From: Halogranum gelatinilyticum
Lineage (GTDB): Archaea; Halobacteriota; Halobacteria; Halobacteriales; Haloferacaceae
Assembly (NCBI RefSeq): GCF_900103715.1
Contig: NZ_FNHL01000002.1
Coordinates: forward strand, 1 to 64,000
Length of the DNA: 64,000 nt
Direction of reading: 5' to 3'
A program made the position numbers and the translations under genes. The notes under the pieces are model-generated. The model saw only the letters and a list, made by a program, of their open reading frames with translations, ran no database searches and was not told where the DNA came from. Of this stretch, positions 32,034-40,405 are shown piece after piece (position 1 is the first letter of the stretch; every line of letters starts with the position of its first letter).

Positions 32034-32777
32034 TCAGGGCGCGAGGCGGTTCTTCCGGTTCCGCATCTTCTCCTCGTAGTAGTCGAAGGTGACCGGACAC
32101 CACTCCGCGGCGAGGTCCAGAATCTCCTCGGTCATCTCGCGGATTTCCCACTGAGCGTCGGCGGCGGCACGCATGTCGGCGACGTGCATCAGCATCCGCG
32201 CGTTCATCGACATCACGATGTTGACTTTCGAGCCGATGGGCAGGACGAACCGGGCGTCTTCGGGTGGCATCCCGAGGTCCAAGAGTTCCTGGTAGTCCTC
32301 GACGGAGCGTTTGACCGACTGCCGGAAGACCTCCTCGCGCTTTGCGATGGTCTCCTCGTCGACCGCGCCGCCCTTCTGGTTGCGGCCGACCCAGTTCGGG
32401 TCTGAGGCCGACGGCGGCGTGACGACCATCTCGCCCTCCGCGACGCGCTCGGGGTCGACGTCGTCGAACGAGACGTAGCGCATCGACTGCACGTCGAAGC
32501 TGACGTGGCGGTGGCGCGTGATCTGCGCCATGCAGGCGCGGCTGACGCCCTTGATGGCGAACGTCGCGCTCGGATGCTCGAACGGTCCGAAGTGGCCGTG
32601 TTGCATCAGATGGCCGATGAGCGTCCGCTTCTTCTCCTCCATCGTCTCGCCGTCGACCGAGGCCATCGTCTCCTCGAACGACAGGTCGGGGTTGAACTCG
32701 CTCATGTAGTCGTTGCGCGCGCCCCGGCAGATGAGTTCCTCCGGGTCCGGCGTGGCTTCGAGCAGGCGGACTTCCAT
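32034..32777 (-). CDS. thyX: FAD-dependent thymidylate synthase
   Basis: A 247-residue ThyX. The diagnostic RHR-X7-S motif reads RHRHVSFDVQSMRY. The N-terminal HFGPFEHPSATFAI and the late NARMLMHVADMRA segments match the family. ThyX makes dTMP from dUMP using methylene-tetrahydrofolate and a flavin and acts as a tetramer. It is transcribed alone and divergent from the MBL-fold gene. Residues 1-4 (MEVRLLE) begin directly at the first beta strand, supporting this start. Confidence 0.95.
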   Translation of the reverse strand: MEVRLLEATPDPEELICRGARNDYMSEFNPDLSFEETMASVDGETMEEKKRTLIGHLMQHGHFGPFEHPSATFAIKGVSRACMAQITRHRHVSFDVQSMRYVSFDDVDPERVAEGEMVVTPPSASDPNWVGRNQKGGAVDEETIAKREEVFRQSVKRSVEDYQELLDLGMPPEDARFVLPIGSKVNIVMSMNARMLMHVADMRAAADAQWEIREMTEEILDLAAEWCPVTFDYYEEKMRNRKNRLAP

Positions 32778-32873
32778 ATGGGGGCAAGTCTCAACTGTGC
32801 GGTCAAAACTCTACCGTGAACTTTCGACGGCCGCGCCGACAACGCCAAACCACCCCCGGCCGTACCGTCGGCA

Positions 32874-33452
32874 ATGATTCACAACATCGCCCAGGGCGTC
32901 CAGGCGTTCACCAGCAACGCCTTCCTCGTCGCCGGCGACCGGACCGTCCTCGTCGACACTGGCGCGAACTTCGACGCCGTCTCCCACCTGCAGGGTGACG
33001 TCGACAACCTCGACGCCATCGTCCTCACACACACCCACCCCGACCACGTCGGCAACGTCGACGCCGTCCGCGACGCCTTCGACGTCGACGTCTGGGGCTT
33101 CGACGCGTCGCACCCGATGGTCGACCACGCAATCGCCGACGACGAGGAGGTCGAAATCGGCAGCAGAAGCTACCGCGCGCTCCACACGCCGGGACACAAG
33201 AACGACCATCTCTGTTTCCTCTCGTCGGACGGTGAGGTGCTGTTCGCGGGCGACCTGGTGTTTCAGAACGGCGGCTTCGGCCGAACCGACTTGGAAGAAG
33301 GGAACCGGGACCTGCTCGTCGAGAGCATCGACCGCGTGCTGGCAACCGCCGACGAGTCACTCGGCGAGCTGCACGTGGGCCACGGGCCGAGCGTCGTCGA
33401 CCAGCCGTACCGGCACATCGAACAGGCCGCGCAGGCGGCGCGGCTCTACTGA
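32874..33452 (+). CDS. MBL-fold metallo-hydrolase (glyoxalase II-like)
   Basis: A 192-residue metallo-beta-lactamase fold protein. The zinc motif THTHPDHVGN is at about residues 52-61. HTPGHKNDHLCFL, LFAGDLVF and the final GHGPSVV supply the remaining ligands. The size and motif set resemble glyoxalase II and related thioesterases or sulfur dioxygenases. The substrate is not determinable. It stands alone, between ThyX (divergent) and a small convergent gene. Confidence 0.88.
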   Translation: MIHNIAQGVQAFTSNAFLVAGDRTVLVDTGANFDAVSHLQGDVDNLDAIVLTHTHPDHVGNVDAVRDAFDVDVWGFDASHPMVDHAIADDEEVEIGSRSYRALHTPGHKNDHLCFLSSDGEVLFAGDLVFQNGGFGRTDLEEGNRDLLVESIDRVLATADESLGELHVGHGPSVVDQPYRHIEQAAQAARLY

Positions 33453-33471
33453 GTAGTCGGATTCTGGCGCG

Positions 33472-33741
33472 CTACTCGTCTTTCAGTCCGTAGTAGCCCG
33501 GTTCGTCCTCGGCCGGTGGTTCGGCGACGACGAGTTCGTCGGCGTTGCGCATGACCCACGGGATGGCCCAGTCGAGCAGGATGTCCTCGGTGCCGACGTC
33601 GATTTCGGCGTCGGGTTCGAGTCCCTGCAGGAGCCGGGCGATTTCGTAGACGCTGTACATCATCCCCTCGTCGAGCAGCTCCTCGGGCGTGTAGAAGTCA
33701 CACGGGTAGAGCTGCTCGAAGTCGTCTTTCGGGCGCGGCAT
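33472..33741 (-). CDS. conserved haloarchaeal protein (DUF5827-like)
   Basis: An 89-residue acidic protein beginning MPRPKDDFEQLYPCDFYTPE and containing SVYEIARLLQGLEPDAEIDVG. From memory this matches the haloarchaeal DUF5827 family, of unknown function. The ATG at 33741 is preferred over an in-frame upstream ATG that would add 28 unconserved residues. No metal motif or membrane segment is seen. Confidence 0.75.
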   Translation of the reverse strand: MPRPKDDFEQLYPCDFYTPEELLDEGMMYSVYEIARLLQGLEPDAEIDVGTEDILLDWAIPWVMRNADELVVAEPPAEDEPGYYGLKDE

Positions 33742-33865
33742 ATCCGGCGGTACGGGAGAACCGTGGAAAACCCTGCTGTTCGCGTGGTCCGAACCGACCC
33801 TGCCGCTCGCGTGGCCCGGCACCACGGTCGGGTAGGGGAGACTCGGCCGAACCTTTCACTCGTGC

Positions 33866-33879
33866 ATAACAATCGTTAT
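33866..33879 (+). promoter_or_regulatory. promoter dyad of the 33904 gene
   Basis: ATAAC-AATC-GTTAT (33866-33879) is a perfect five-base dyad. It overlaps the region about 26-38 bases before the ATG, where the TATA box should be (CGTTATCA), so a protein bound here would block initiation. The transcript would be leaderless. Confidence 0.35.
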
Positions 33880-33903
33880 CACGCGGGACCTAGAGGATGG
33901 GGT

Positions 33904-34317
33904 ATGGGTGAGGCGACGGCGACTCTCGTCGCAACCGTTCGCACCTTCGGCGGAGAGGCATTGCGGGACGTGTGGCTGTTCGACCAGTGGACCCACCAGA
34001 AGCTGTACGCCCGCGACGACGTCGAGGACCGCCTCGACAACCTCGACGTCACGAGCTTTATCGACAACGAACGCTACGGTTACATCACGCGCGACACCTA
34101 CGAGTCGCTCTACTACGCAGACTACGACTACACGGTCCGCGGCTTCTCTTCCTTCGAACTCTTCCGGACGTTTCTCACGGACGACGACGCCCGCGTCGGC
34201 GTCCTGGCCAGCTTCGACCGCACCGAGGGCGGCTACGACTTCGGCACGCTCTCGGCGGAGGTTCAGGCGATCCTCGACGAGTATCCGGTGAGCGAGTTCA
34301 CGCCGGTCGACGAGTAG
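33904..34317 (+). CDS. conserved haloarchaeal hypothetical protein
   Basis: A 137-residue soluble protein. It is rich in aromatic and acidic residues (YITRDTYESLYYADYDYTVRGF) and has a central helix-strand pattern. No family function is recognised, but codon use is typical and the promoter arrangement is good. The ATG at 33904 matches the leaderless promoter; the longer upstream frame runs through the promoter and is rejected. Confidence 0.7.
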   Translation: MGEATATLVATVRTFGGEALRDVWLFDQWTHQKLYARDDVEDRLDNLDVTSFIDNERYGYITRDTYESLYYADYDYTVRGFSSFELFRTFLTDDDARVGVLASFDRTEGGYDFGTLSAEVQAILDEYPVSEFTPVDE

Positions 34318-34399
34318 ACGGCGCGGTGGCTCCGTGGGCGAGTTCGCGGCGTCTCGAAAAATATGACGGGGTGTTGGTCGCGTGAGCGACCGTTCGGCC

Positions 34400-34999
34400 T
34401 TACTCGAAGAGTTCGACAGCCTGCTCGTAGCGCGCGCTCGGCTCGTTCCAGTCGACGACGTTGAAGAACGCCTCGATGAAGTCGCCGCGTGCCGGGCCGT
34501 AGTCGTAGTAGTACGAGTGTTCCCAGACGTCGAGCGCCAGAATCGGGTGGCTGCCCCAGAGCGCGCCCTGGTCGTGCTTGTCGACGACCACGTTGCGCAG
34601 CTGGTTCGAGAAGCTGTCGTAGACGAGCAGTGCCCAGCCGCCGGCGTTGCCGGCTGCGGCTTCGAACTCGCCCTTCCAGGCCTCGTAGGAGCCGAAGTCC
34701 TCGGCGATGCGGTCCGCGAGGTCACCCGACGGCTCGTCGCCACCCTCCGGCGACATGTTCTGCCAGAACAGGTCGTGAAGGATGTGGCCACAGCCGTTGT
34801 GGGTCACGTTGCGGAGCGCGCCCGCAGAGGAACCGAAGTCGCCTGCCTCACGGTTCTCGGCGAGCGTCTCCTCGGCGCTGTTCCAGCCGTTGACGTAGCC
34901 CTGGTGGTGGGTGTCGTGGTGCCACGTCAGCACCTGCTCAGAGATGTTCGGCTCCAGCGCGTCGTACTCGTACGGGAGTGGGTCAAGTTCGTAGCTCAT
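34400..34999 (-). CDS. sod: superoxide dismutase (Mn/Fe family)
   Basis: A 199-residue Mn/Fe superoxide dismutase. Metal ligands are the His in WHHDTHHQGYV (first helix), the His in HILHDLFW, and Asp and His in DVWEHSYYYDYG. It converts superoxide to hydrogen peroxide and oxygen in the cytoplasm; haloarchaeal members normally use manganese. A Shine-Dalgarno GGAGGT (35008-35013) lies eight bases before the ATG, and a TATA-like GCTTTAACA near 35040 gives a short leader, so the start is secure. Confidence 0.96.
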   Translation of the reverse strand: MSYELDPLPYEYDALEPNISEQVLTWHHDTHHQGYVNGWNSAEETLAENREAGDFGSSAGALRNVTHNGCGHILHDLFWQNMSPEGGDEPSGDLADRIAEDFGSYEAWKGEFEAAAGNAGGWALLVYDSFSNQLRNVVVDKHDQGALWGSHPILALDVWEHSYYYDYGPARGDFIEAFFNVVDWNEPSARYEQAVELFE

Positions 35000-35007
35000 G
35001 ATAATTT

Positions 35008-35013
35008 ACCTCC
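35008..35013 (-). promoter_or_regulatory. Shine-Dalgarno site of the superoxide dismutase gene
   Basis: GGAGGT on the minus strand, eight bases before the ATG at 34999. It is one of few clear ribosome-binding sites in a window dominated by leaderless starts and fits a highly expressed gene. Confidence 0.7.
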
Positions 35014-35103
35014 GGAAAGAGGATGGGTCGGAATCCTGTTAAAGCTTGAGGAGACGCCTGTTACCACCCCACACGACCGAATTCGCGTCCGGCGATCTGT
35101 CGC

Positions 35104-35718
35104 TCAGACCGTCGAGACGCGCACGTCGAACCGCCGGTCGTATTCGATCTCCGTGGCGACCCGCTCGGCGGTCTCGGCGTCGCCGAACCGTTCGACCAGA
35201 TGCAGCGCGAGGTCCAGTCCCGAGGTGACGCCGCCCGCCGTCAGGAGGTCACCGTCGTCGACGACGCGGGCGTCCACCACGTTCGCACCCGACTCCCGCA
35301 GGTCGTCGACGGCACTCGCGTGGGTCACGGCGGGTCGCCTATCCGTCAGGCCCGCTCGCGCCAGCAACATCCCGCCGGTACAGACCGAGGCGACGGTGAC
35401 GCCCGCCGCGTGCAACGTCGCTGCCGCGTCGGGGACGACACCGCGCTCGGCCTCGGCCCACGCGCCCGCTTCGCTCCGGGTGTTCCAGCCGCCACCCGGC
35501 ACGACCAGCACGTCAGGGCGGTCGGTCTCGGGGTCGAGCGTCCCGTCGACGCCGACGCGGAGACCGTGGCTCGCGGTTACTTCGTCAACTCTGTCGAGCG
35601 TGACGAGGCGAGCCGAGAGGTCCGCACCGAGGGCACTGGCAGTCTGAAACACTTCGTAGGGGGCGATGGCGTCGAGTTCGTCGAACCCCTCGTAGAGCAG
35701 GATGGCGACGTCGGTCAT
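35104..35718 (-). CDS. DJ-1/PfpI family protein
   Basis: A 204-residue class I glutamine amidotransferase-like protein. The nucleophile elbow ASVCTGGMLLARAGL contains the conserved Cys, and LYEGFDELDAIAPYEVF is the typical N-terminus of the isonitrile hydratase/AraC-like DJ-1 subgroup. It may act as a hydratase, glyoxalase or chaperone. ATG 35718 (MTDVAILLY) is clear because the longer frame upstream is an Arg/Ser-rich shadow. Confidence 0.88.
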   Translation of the reverse strand: MTDVAILLYEGFDELDAIAPYEVFQTASALGADLSARLVTLDRVDEVTASHGLRVGVDGTLDPETDRPDVLVVPGGGWNTRSEAGAWAEAERGVVPDAAATLHAAGVTVASVCTGGMLLARAGLTDRRPAVTHASAVDDLRESGANVVDARVVDDGDLLTAGGVTSGLDLALHLVERFGDAETAERVATEIEYDRRFDVRVSTV

Positions 35719-35758
35719 ACGCTCTCTGCGCGGGTGAGGACGAAACCAGTTTCGGCGG

Positions 35759-36304
35759 TCAGGCCTGCTGGGTGCTCTCGTTCCAGGCGAACTGCCACAG
35801 CTCCCCTCCCGTGTCACCGTCGTTCTCGACCGTCTCGACAGTTTCGCCGTCGACGCGGAGTTCGACGCGCTCGTAGTCGGTCGGGAGCGACGCCGCGAAC
35901 TCGAGGATGCTCGCCGTCGTGCAGTCCGACGAGTCGCTCTCACTTCCGCGGCGGTCGTCGCGCTCGACGACCGAGAGGTCGAGGACGTAGACGCCGGGGC
36001 GGTGGGTATCGAAGGAGACGTTCAGTTCCTCGTCGGCGTCGTGGACGACAGTGAAGTTCGCGGTGAACGTCCGAGAGGTACCGGTTGCGACCTCGTGTGC
36101 CCAGCCGGTGTCGGCCTGTTCGGGTGCAGTACAGCTCCCGCCACCATAGGAGTAGGAGTGCGGGGGACTCGTCGGGTCGGGCCCGCGGTCGGCGTTGGCC
36201 GGTTGGACGTCGAACGCGACGAGTCCGACAGCGCTGGTGAGGAGCACGCCGACGAGGAACGCGAGGAGGAGCGACGACTCGGGGACTGACGTGGAGGGCT
36301 TCAT
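35759..36304 (-). CDS. exported hypothetical protein with N-terminal membrane anchor
   Basis: A 181-residue protein with an N-terminal hydrophobic segment (LLLAFLVGVLLTSAVGLVAF, residues 12-31), then a beta-rich extracellular domain with two Cys that may form a disulfide (Cys58 and Cys128, approximate). No family is recognised. It lies upstream of the DJ-1 gene on the same strand with a 40-base gap. It may be a small cell-surface protein. Confidence 0.7.
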   Translation of the reverse strand: MKPSTSVPESSLLLAFLVGVLLTSAVGLVAFDVQPANADRGPDPTSPPHSYSYGGGSCTAPEQADTGWAHEVATGTSRTFTANFTVVHDADEELNVSFDTHRPGVYVLDLSVVERDDRRGSESDSSDCTTASILEFAASLPTDYERVELRVDGETVETVENDGDTGGELWQFAWNESTQQA

Positions 36305-36361
36305 ACTCCGACCCTCACACGGCCGTAAAAAGAACGTGTCGGCCCTCCGACCCGTCTCCGA

Positions 36362-37840
36362 CTAGTCGTCTTCGTCGTCGCCGCGGGCCTGTTTGTACAT
36401 CGAGAGTGCCTCCTCGCGCCGCTCGGAGTGATCGACGATAGGGTGCGGATAGTCGGGGGCGACCCGCTCGCGTTCGAGGTCGGTTATCTCGTGCCACTCG
36501 TGGATGGTGTTGGCCGTGACGTCCCGGAGTTCGGGGACGTACTCCTTGATATACTCCGCCTCGGCGTCGTACCGCTCGCCCTGCGTCATCGGGTTGAAGA
36601 TGCGGAAGTACGGCTGGGCGTCCGTCCCCGTCGACGCCGCCCACTGCCAGCCGCCGTTGTCGTTGGCGGTGTCGTGGTCGGCGAGATACTCACAGAAGTG
36701 CGCGTAGCCCTCCCGCCAGTCGATGAGCAGGTCCTTGGTCAGGAACGAGGCGACGATCATCCGCACGCGGTTGTGCATGAACGCCTCCTGCTTCAGTTGG
36801 CGCATCCCGGCGTCGACGATGGGGTAGCCGGTCTCCCCTTCCTTCCACGCCTGCAACTCCTCGGGGTCGTTGTGCCACTCGATGTCGTGCTCGTACTCCT
36901 TGTAGTTCTGCGAGACGACTTCGGGGTTGAAGAAGAGGACGTGCGTGTAGAACTCCCGCCACGCGAGTTGGGACTGGAACTCCTCGATTGATTCGAGTTC
37001 GTCGGGTTTCTCGTCGTCACCCTCGCCCTCGCTTTCCTTCTCGCCGTCGTCTTCTGTGCCAGCGTCGACGTCGAGTGCGCGCTTCGCCTGCTCGGTCGCT
37101 TCGTAGACCTCCCGCACGCCGATGGTGCCGAACTTCATGTGTGGGGAGAGCCGCGACGTCGCGTCCTTCGTCGGATAGTCGCGGTCCTCGCCGTAGCGGT
37201 AGATGCCGTCCTCGCAGAACGCCGCGAGCAGGTCGCGGGCCGCCTCGGTACCGGCCGCTTGGACGTCCGCCTCAGGTTCCTCGAAGCCCAACTCCCCGAT
37301 GGTCGGGAGTTCCCGGGTGTCGAGGTCACTGGCGTCGACGAGCTGCTCGGCTGTCGGCGGCTCGTAGGGGTCGGCCTTCTCGTGCGTCCGCCACTTCTTC
37401 CAGAAGTAGGTGTAGACGGAGTAGGGGTCGCCCGCGTTGGTCGTGATGGAGCCGGGTTCGTGGTGGATGGCGTCGTGGACGACCTCGCGGGCGACGCCGG
37501 CGTCGTCGAGTGCCTGCCGGACCGCCGCGTCACGCTCGCGGGCGAGACCGGTGTAGTCCTTGTTCCAGACGACCCGGTCGACGCCGTACTCCTCGGCGAG
37601 GTCGGGAAGCACCTCCCGTGGGTCGCCGTGGGCGACGACGAGGTCGCTGCCGTGGTCGCGGTACCACGCTCGTAACTCGGCGAGGGCGTCGAGCATGAAC
37701 CGTACCCGTGGCGGTGCCGCGTGGGCCAGCACGTCGTCGTCGAAGACGAACACCGCGAGGACGGGACCGGCCTCGGCGGCCGTCGCGAGTCCGCGGTTGT
37801 CGGCCGCCCGCAGGTCACGGCGGTGCCAGTGTAGCTGCAT
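36362..37840 (-). CDS. phr: deoxyribodipyrimidine photolyase
   Basis: A 492-residue cryptochrome/photolyase. The N-terminal Rossmann antenna domain starts QLHWHRRDLRAADNRGL, and the FAD-binding domain has RLSPHMKFGTIGVREVY, GYPIVDAGMRQL, HNRVRMIVASFLTKDLLI and the W-rich NGGWQWAASTGTDAQPYFRIFNP. It repairs cyclobutane pyrimidine dimers with visible light. An acidic insertion (about 275-295, EDDGEKESEGEGDDEKPDEL) is unusual in position and haloarchaea-like. It is divergent from a Bat-type regulator, both apparently leaderless. Confidence 0.95.
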   Translation of the reverse strand: MQLHWHRRDLRAADNRGLATAAEAGPVLAVFVFDDDVLAHAAPPRVRFMLDALAELRAWYRDHGSDLVVAHGDPREVLPDLAEEYGVDRVVWNKDYTGLARERDAAVRQALDDAGVAREVVHDAIHHEPGSITTNAGDPYSVYTYFWKKWRTHEKADPYEPPTAEQLVDASDLDTRELPTIGELGFEEPEADVQAAGTEAARDLLAAFCEDGIYRYGEDRDYPTKDATSRLSPHMKFGTIGVREVYEATEQAKRALDVDAGTEDDGEKESEGEGDDEKPDELESIEEFQSQLAWREFYTHVLFFNPEVVSQNYKEYEHDIEWHNDPEELQAWKEGETGYPIVDAGMRQLKQEAFMHNRVRMIVASFLTKDLLIDWREGYAHFCEYLADHDTANDNGGWQWAASTGTDAQPYFRIFNPMTQGERYDAEAEYIKEYVPELRDVTANTIHEWHEITDLERERVAPDYPHPIVDHSERREEALSMYKQARGDDEDD

Positions 37841-37937
37841 ACCGGTGGCACGGACGGCCCGGAGGTTAAGCTACCGAACCCGGTGGTCTGTGGCCGTCGC
37901 TGATAGCGTTAAGTCGGCTGGCGACAACAGTCCGGAA

Positions 37938-38618
37938 ATGAGTGTTATCGTCGAGTTCACTGTTTCGACCGACGATTTCCTCTTCGGCACCGCGCTCGCG
38001 ACGGCGGAGGGGATGGAGCTGACGCTGGAACGCATCGTCCCCACCGACGCCGCCCTGTTACCCTTCCTCTGGGCCACCGGGGCGGACTTCGAGGCGTTCG
38101 AACGCCACGTCCTCGAAGACTCCCACGTCTCGACACTCACTCCGCTCGACCGTCTCGGCGACAGCGTCCTCTACCGCATCGAGTGGGACGCCGTCGACGA
38201 CCTCGTCTCCGGCATCGGCGAGACGGGCGGGACCATCCTCGAGACCCGCGGCAACAGCGACAAGTGGGCTTTCCGGGTACGGTTCTCCGATCACAACACG
38301 CTGGCGGACTTCTACAACCACTGTTCGGACTACGAGATTCCCATCCATCTCGAACGGGTCTACACGCTGACCGCGGACTTCGACCAGGGCCACCAGTTCG
38401 AACTCACACCCGAACAGCGAGAGGCCCTCGTCCTCGCCGTCCAGCGAGGCTACTTCGACTCGCCGCGGAAGGTGTCGCTCGCGACGCTCGCGCCCGAACT
38501 CGACATCTCCCAGCAGGCGCTCTCCTCACGGATTCGCCGGGCGAACGAGAAGATTCTCAGACGTGCGTTGCTCCGGTCGGTGGAAGGTCCCGAGAACGGC
38601 CACGGTCTCGACCGCTGA
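37938..38618 (+). CDS. Bat-type (bacterio-opsin activator-like) HTH regulator
   Basis: A 226-residue regulator. The N-terminal Bat-like ligand domain (about 1-155) starts SVIVEFTVSTDDFLFGTALA. The C-terminal HTH_10 domain has LTPEQREALVLAVQRGYFDSP and ISQQALSSRIRRANEKIL. Proteins of this group are haloarchaeal activators related to Bat. The TATA box GCGTTAAGT (about 37907) gives a leaderless start at 37938. It shares a short intergenic region with the photolyase gene, whose expression it may influence; that is inference. Confidence 0.9.
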   Translation: MSVIVEFTVSTDDFLFGTALATAEGMELTLERIVPTDAALLPFLWATGADFEAFERHVLEDSHVSTLTPLDRLGDSVLYRIEWDAVDDLVSGIGETGGTILETRGNSDKWAFRVRFSDHNTLADFYNHCSDYEIPIHLERVYTLTADFDQGHQFELTPEQREALVLAVQRGYFDSPRKVSLATLAPELDISQQALSSRIRRANEKILRRALLRSVEGPENGHGLDR

Positions 38619-38764
38619 TAAATGCGTTGTGCCAACAACAGTCGGTGATAGGTGGCTGTGGTCCGAGCACCCAGACGGGGGTGCAACGACCCCGATGGGG
38701 GGATAGACCCCACGACACAGCGTTCACCGGTTCGCGTGCCAACGGCCGGTTCGACTGTGTCTTT

Positions 38765-39763
38765 TCACTCGCCGGTCAGTGCCTCGCTGGCGGGGGCGAA
38801 CTCGAGTGTCGTCCCAAGGCCTTCCTCGACTGCCTTCTCGTAGAGTAGATACGCCGCTGCGACGGTCTCGATGCCCGTTCCGCCGCTGTCGAAGACGGTG
38901 ATCTCCTCGTCGTCGGTCCGACCCTCGATCCGCCCAGCGACGACCTCGCCGAGTTCGCCGTGGACGTGGCTCTCGTCGACGACGCCCTCGTCGACGGCGT
39001 GGATGAACGACCCCGCGTCACTGGTCGCCCGCGCTTCGAGGTCGAAGACGTATTTCGCGCGCTCGACGGCCGTCGTGTCGAGTTCGCGCTTCTCGGGGTG
39101 GTACTGGCCCATCGCGGTGACGTGGGTGCCCGGTTCGAGCAGGTCGCCGTCGAACACCGGCTCGCTGGCGGTCGTCGCGGTGACGACGACGTCCGCGTCC
39201 TCGATGGCGGCCGCACTGGAGGCGACCGCGGCGACGCTCGCGTCGAGACGCTCGTTCATCCCGGCGGCGAACGCCTCGCGGCTCTCCTTCGTCGGCGAGT
39301 AGACCCACACGGTGTCGAGGTCCCGAACCGTGTCGATGGCGCGGAGCTGGCCGCGGGCCTGCGCGCCGCTGCCGATGATGGCGACCGTCTCGGCGTCCTC
39401 GCGGGCGAGCGCGTCGACGGCGACGCCACCGGCCGCGCCGGTCTTGAACGGGTTCATGCTCGCGCCGTCCAACAGGGCCAGCGGTTCGCCCGACTCGGCG
39501 TCGAACAGCGGCGTCATGAACCACGCGTCGCCCGCGCCGAAGCCAGCGTCGTACATATAGCCGCCCATCGCCCCCGTGTCGGGGAGGACTGCGGCGTAGG
39601 TGGTCAACATCCCGGCCGGGTCGTCGTTGACCAGCTTGGTCCGGGGTTCGGCGGCCGCACCGTTGCCTCGCTGTCGGTAGCCCTCGCGGACGGCGTCGAC
39701 GTACTCGGCGGGTGTCGCGAGTCCTGCCACGTCCTCACTCGTCAAAAACAGCGTCTGCGTCAT
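38765..39763 (-). CDS. ornithine cyclodeaminase/mu-crystallin family protein
   Basis: A 332-residue NAD(P)-dependent enzyme of the OCD family. The Rossmann fingerprint VAIIGSGAQARGQLRA is at about residues 127-142. MGGYMYDAGFG, LLDGASMNPFKTGAAGGVAVD and ITVFDSGGTGIETVAAA are family segments. Members include ornithine cyclodeaminase, alanine dehydrogenase and ketimine reductases; Halobacteria have several paralogues and the reaction cannot be assigned. Transcribed alone; a stretch with short G/C-rich hairpins (38670-38740) separates it from the convergent regulator. Confidence 0.88.
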   Translation of the reverse strand: MTQTLFLTSEDVAGLATPAEYVDAVREGYRQRGNGAAAEPRTKLVNDDPAGMLTTYAAVLPDTGAMGGYMYDAGFGAGDAWFMTPLFDAESGEPLALLDGASMNPFKTGAAGGVAVDALAREDAETVAIIGSGAQARGQLRAIDTVRDLDTVWVYSPTKESREAFAAGMNERLDASVAAVASSAAAIEDADVVVTATTASEPVFDGDLLEPGTHVTAMGQYHPEKRELDTTAVERAKYVFDLEARATSDAGSFIHAVDEGVVDESHVHGELGEVVAGRIEGRTDDEEITVFDSGGTGIETVAAAYLLYEKAVEEGLGTTLEFAPASEALTGE

Positions 39764-39820
39764 GGCTCACTCGTCGAAAGCCAGCGATAAAAACCGTGTG
39801 GGCGGCGGAGAGCCGAAACG

Positions 39821-40051
39821 TTAGTCAGCGTTGACCGGAGGGGACTGCGTCGGCTGCGGGGTGGCGGTCGGCTGTGGAGCGGCCGTCGCCGGACCGTTTA
39901 CGAAGAGTGCGTGTCCGACGACCAGCCCTGCCACGCTCGCCCCGGCAGGGACGGCCACCGTCAAGGGCAAGCCCACGATGCTGAGAGCGGCTGTAATTCC
40001 GAGCAGCGCGAGCGGGATAACCCCAAGCACATAATCATAATATCCGGTCAT
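39821..40051 (-). CDS. small membrane protein
   Basis: A 76-residue protein. It begins MTGYYDYVLGVIPLALL, has two membrane segments (about residues 7-28 and 33-53) and a Pro/Thr/Gln tail (PQPTATPQPTQSPP) ending in an acidic residue. Similar small two-helix proteins of unknown function are common in haloarchaea. A TATA-like region CATAATAC...TATATAATT (40052-40086) lies upstream. Start at 40051 preferred over an ATG four codons earlier. Confidence 0.75.
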   Translation of the reverse strand: MTGYYDYVLGVIPLALLGITAALSIVGLPLTVAVPAGASVAGLVVGHALFVNGPATAAPQPTATPQPTQSPPVNAD

Positions 40052-40405
40052 AATACAATACAAACTATGGACAGAGAGTATATAATTCTTTCCCGTAGCT
40101 GAGAGGGATGTGCTGTATCATCACTGGGTAACTTCCTCATAAGTTATGAGGGCTGACGGTCGACTCACAGCCGGTGACACGGCTGATATCGGGCAGCTCG
40201 AGACAACCGCTTCTGAGCGCGAATTTCCGCTCCGCAGACCGGCAAATGTCGCCGCCGTCTGCCGAAAATGTGTGGGCCAGTGCCGTGGTGTGTGACAACA
40301 GTGCTGTTCGCGGAGGACGTTTCGCTGTGCCATCACTTCGTGTCGCGAGTCCGAACTTTGCCCACATCGGAGTCTTAAACCGGCGCGTCGTCCGACCCCA
40401 CAGCA
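40052..40405. other. gene-free region with two dyads
   Basis: About 350 bases between the small membrane protein and the MFS gene. It contains AT-rich promoter sequence on the left, a 17-base perfect palindrome at 40135-40151, and a CAGCCG-N6-CGGCTG hairpin at 40168-40185. A TATA-like GTCTTAAAC (about 40373-40381) serves the MFS gene. Open frames here lack start signals and family resemblance. Confidence 0.5.
40135..40151. promoter_or_regulatory. 17-base perfect palindrome, candidate operator
   Basis: CCTCATAA-G-TTATGAGG is a perfect dyad around a central G at 40143. Perfect 17-base symmetry in a gene-free region is unlikely by chance and typical of a dimeric regulator site. It could control the small membrane gene on the left or the MFS gene on the right. 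Confidence 0.5.

Noticed and set aside
38640-38740. Possible tRNA or small structured RNA after the Bat-like regulator
   Set aside because: Several G/C hairpins occur but no T-loop or acceptor pairing; it is better read as a convergent termination region.
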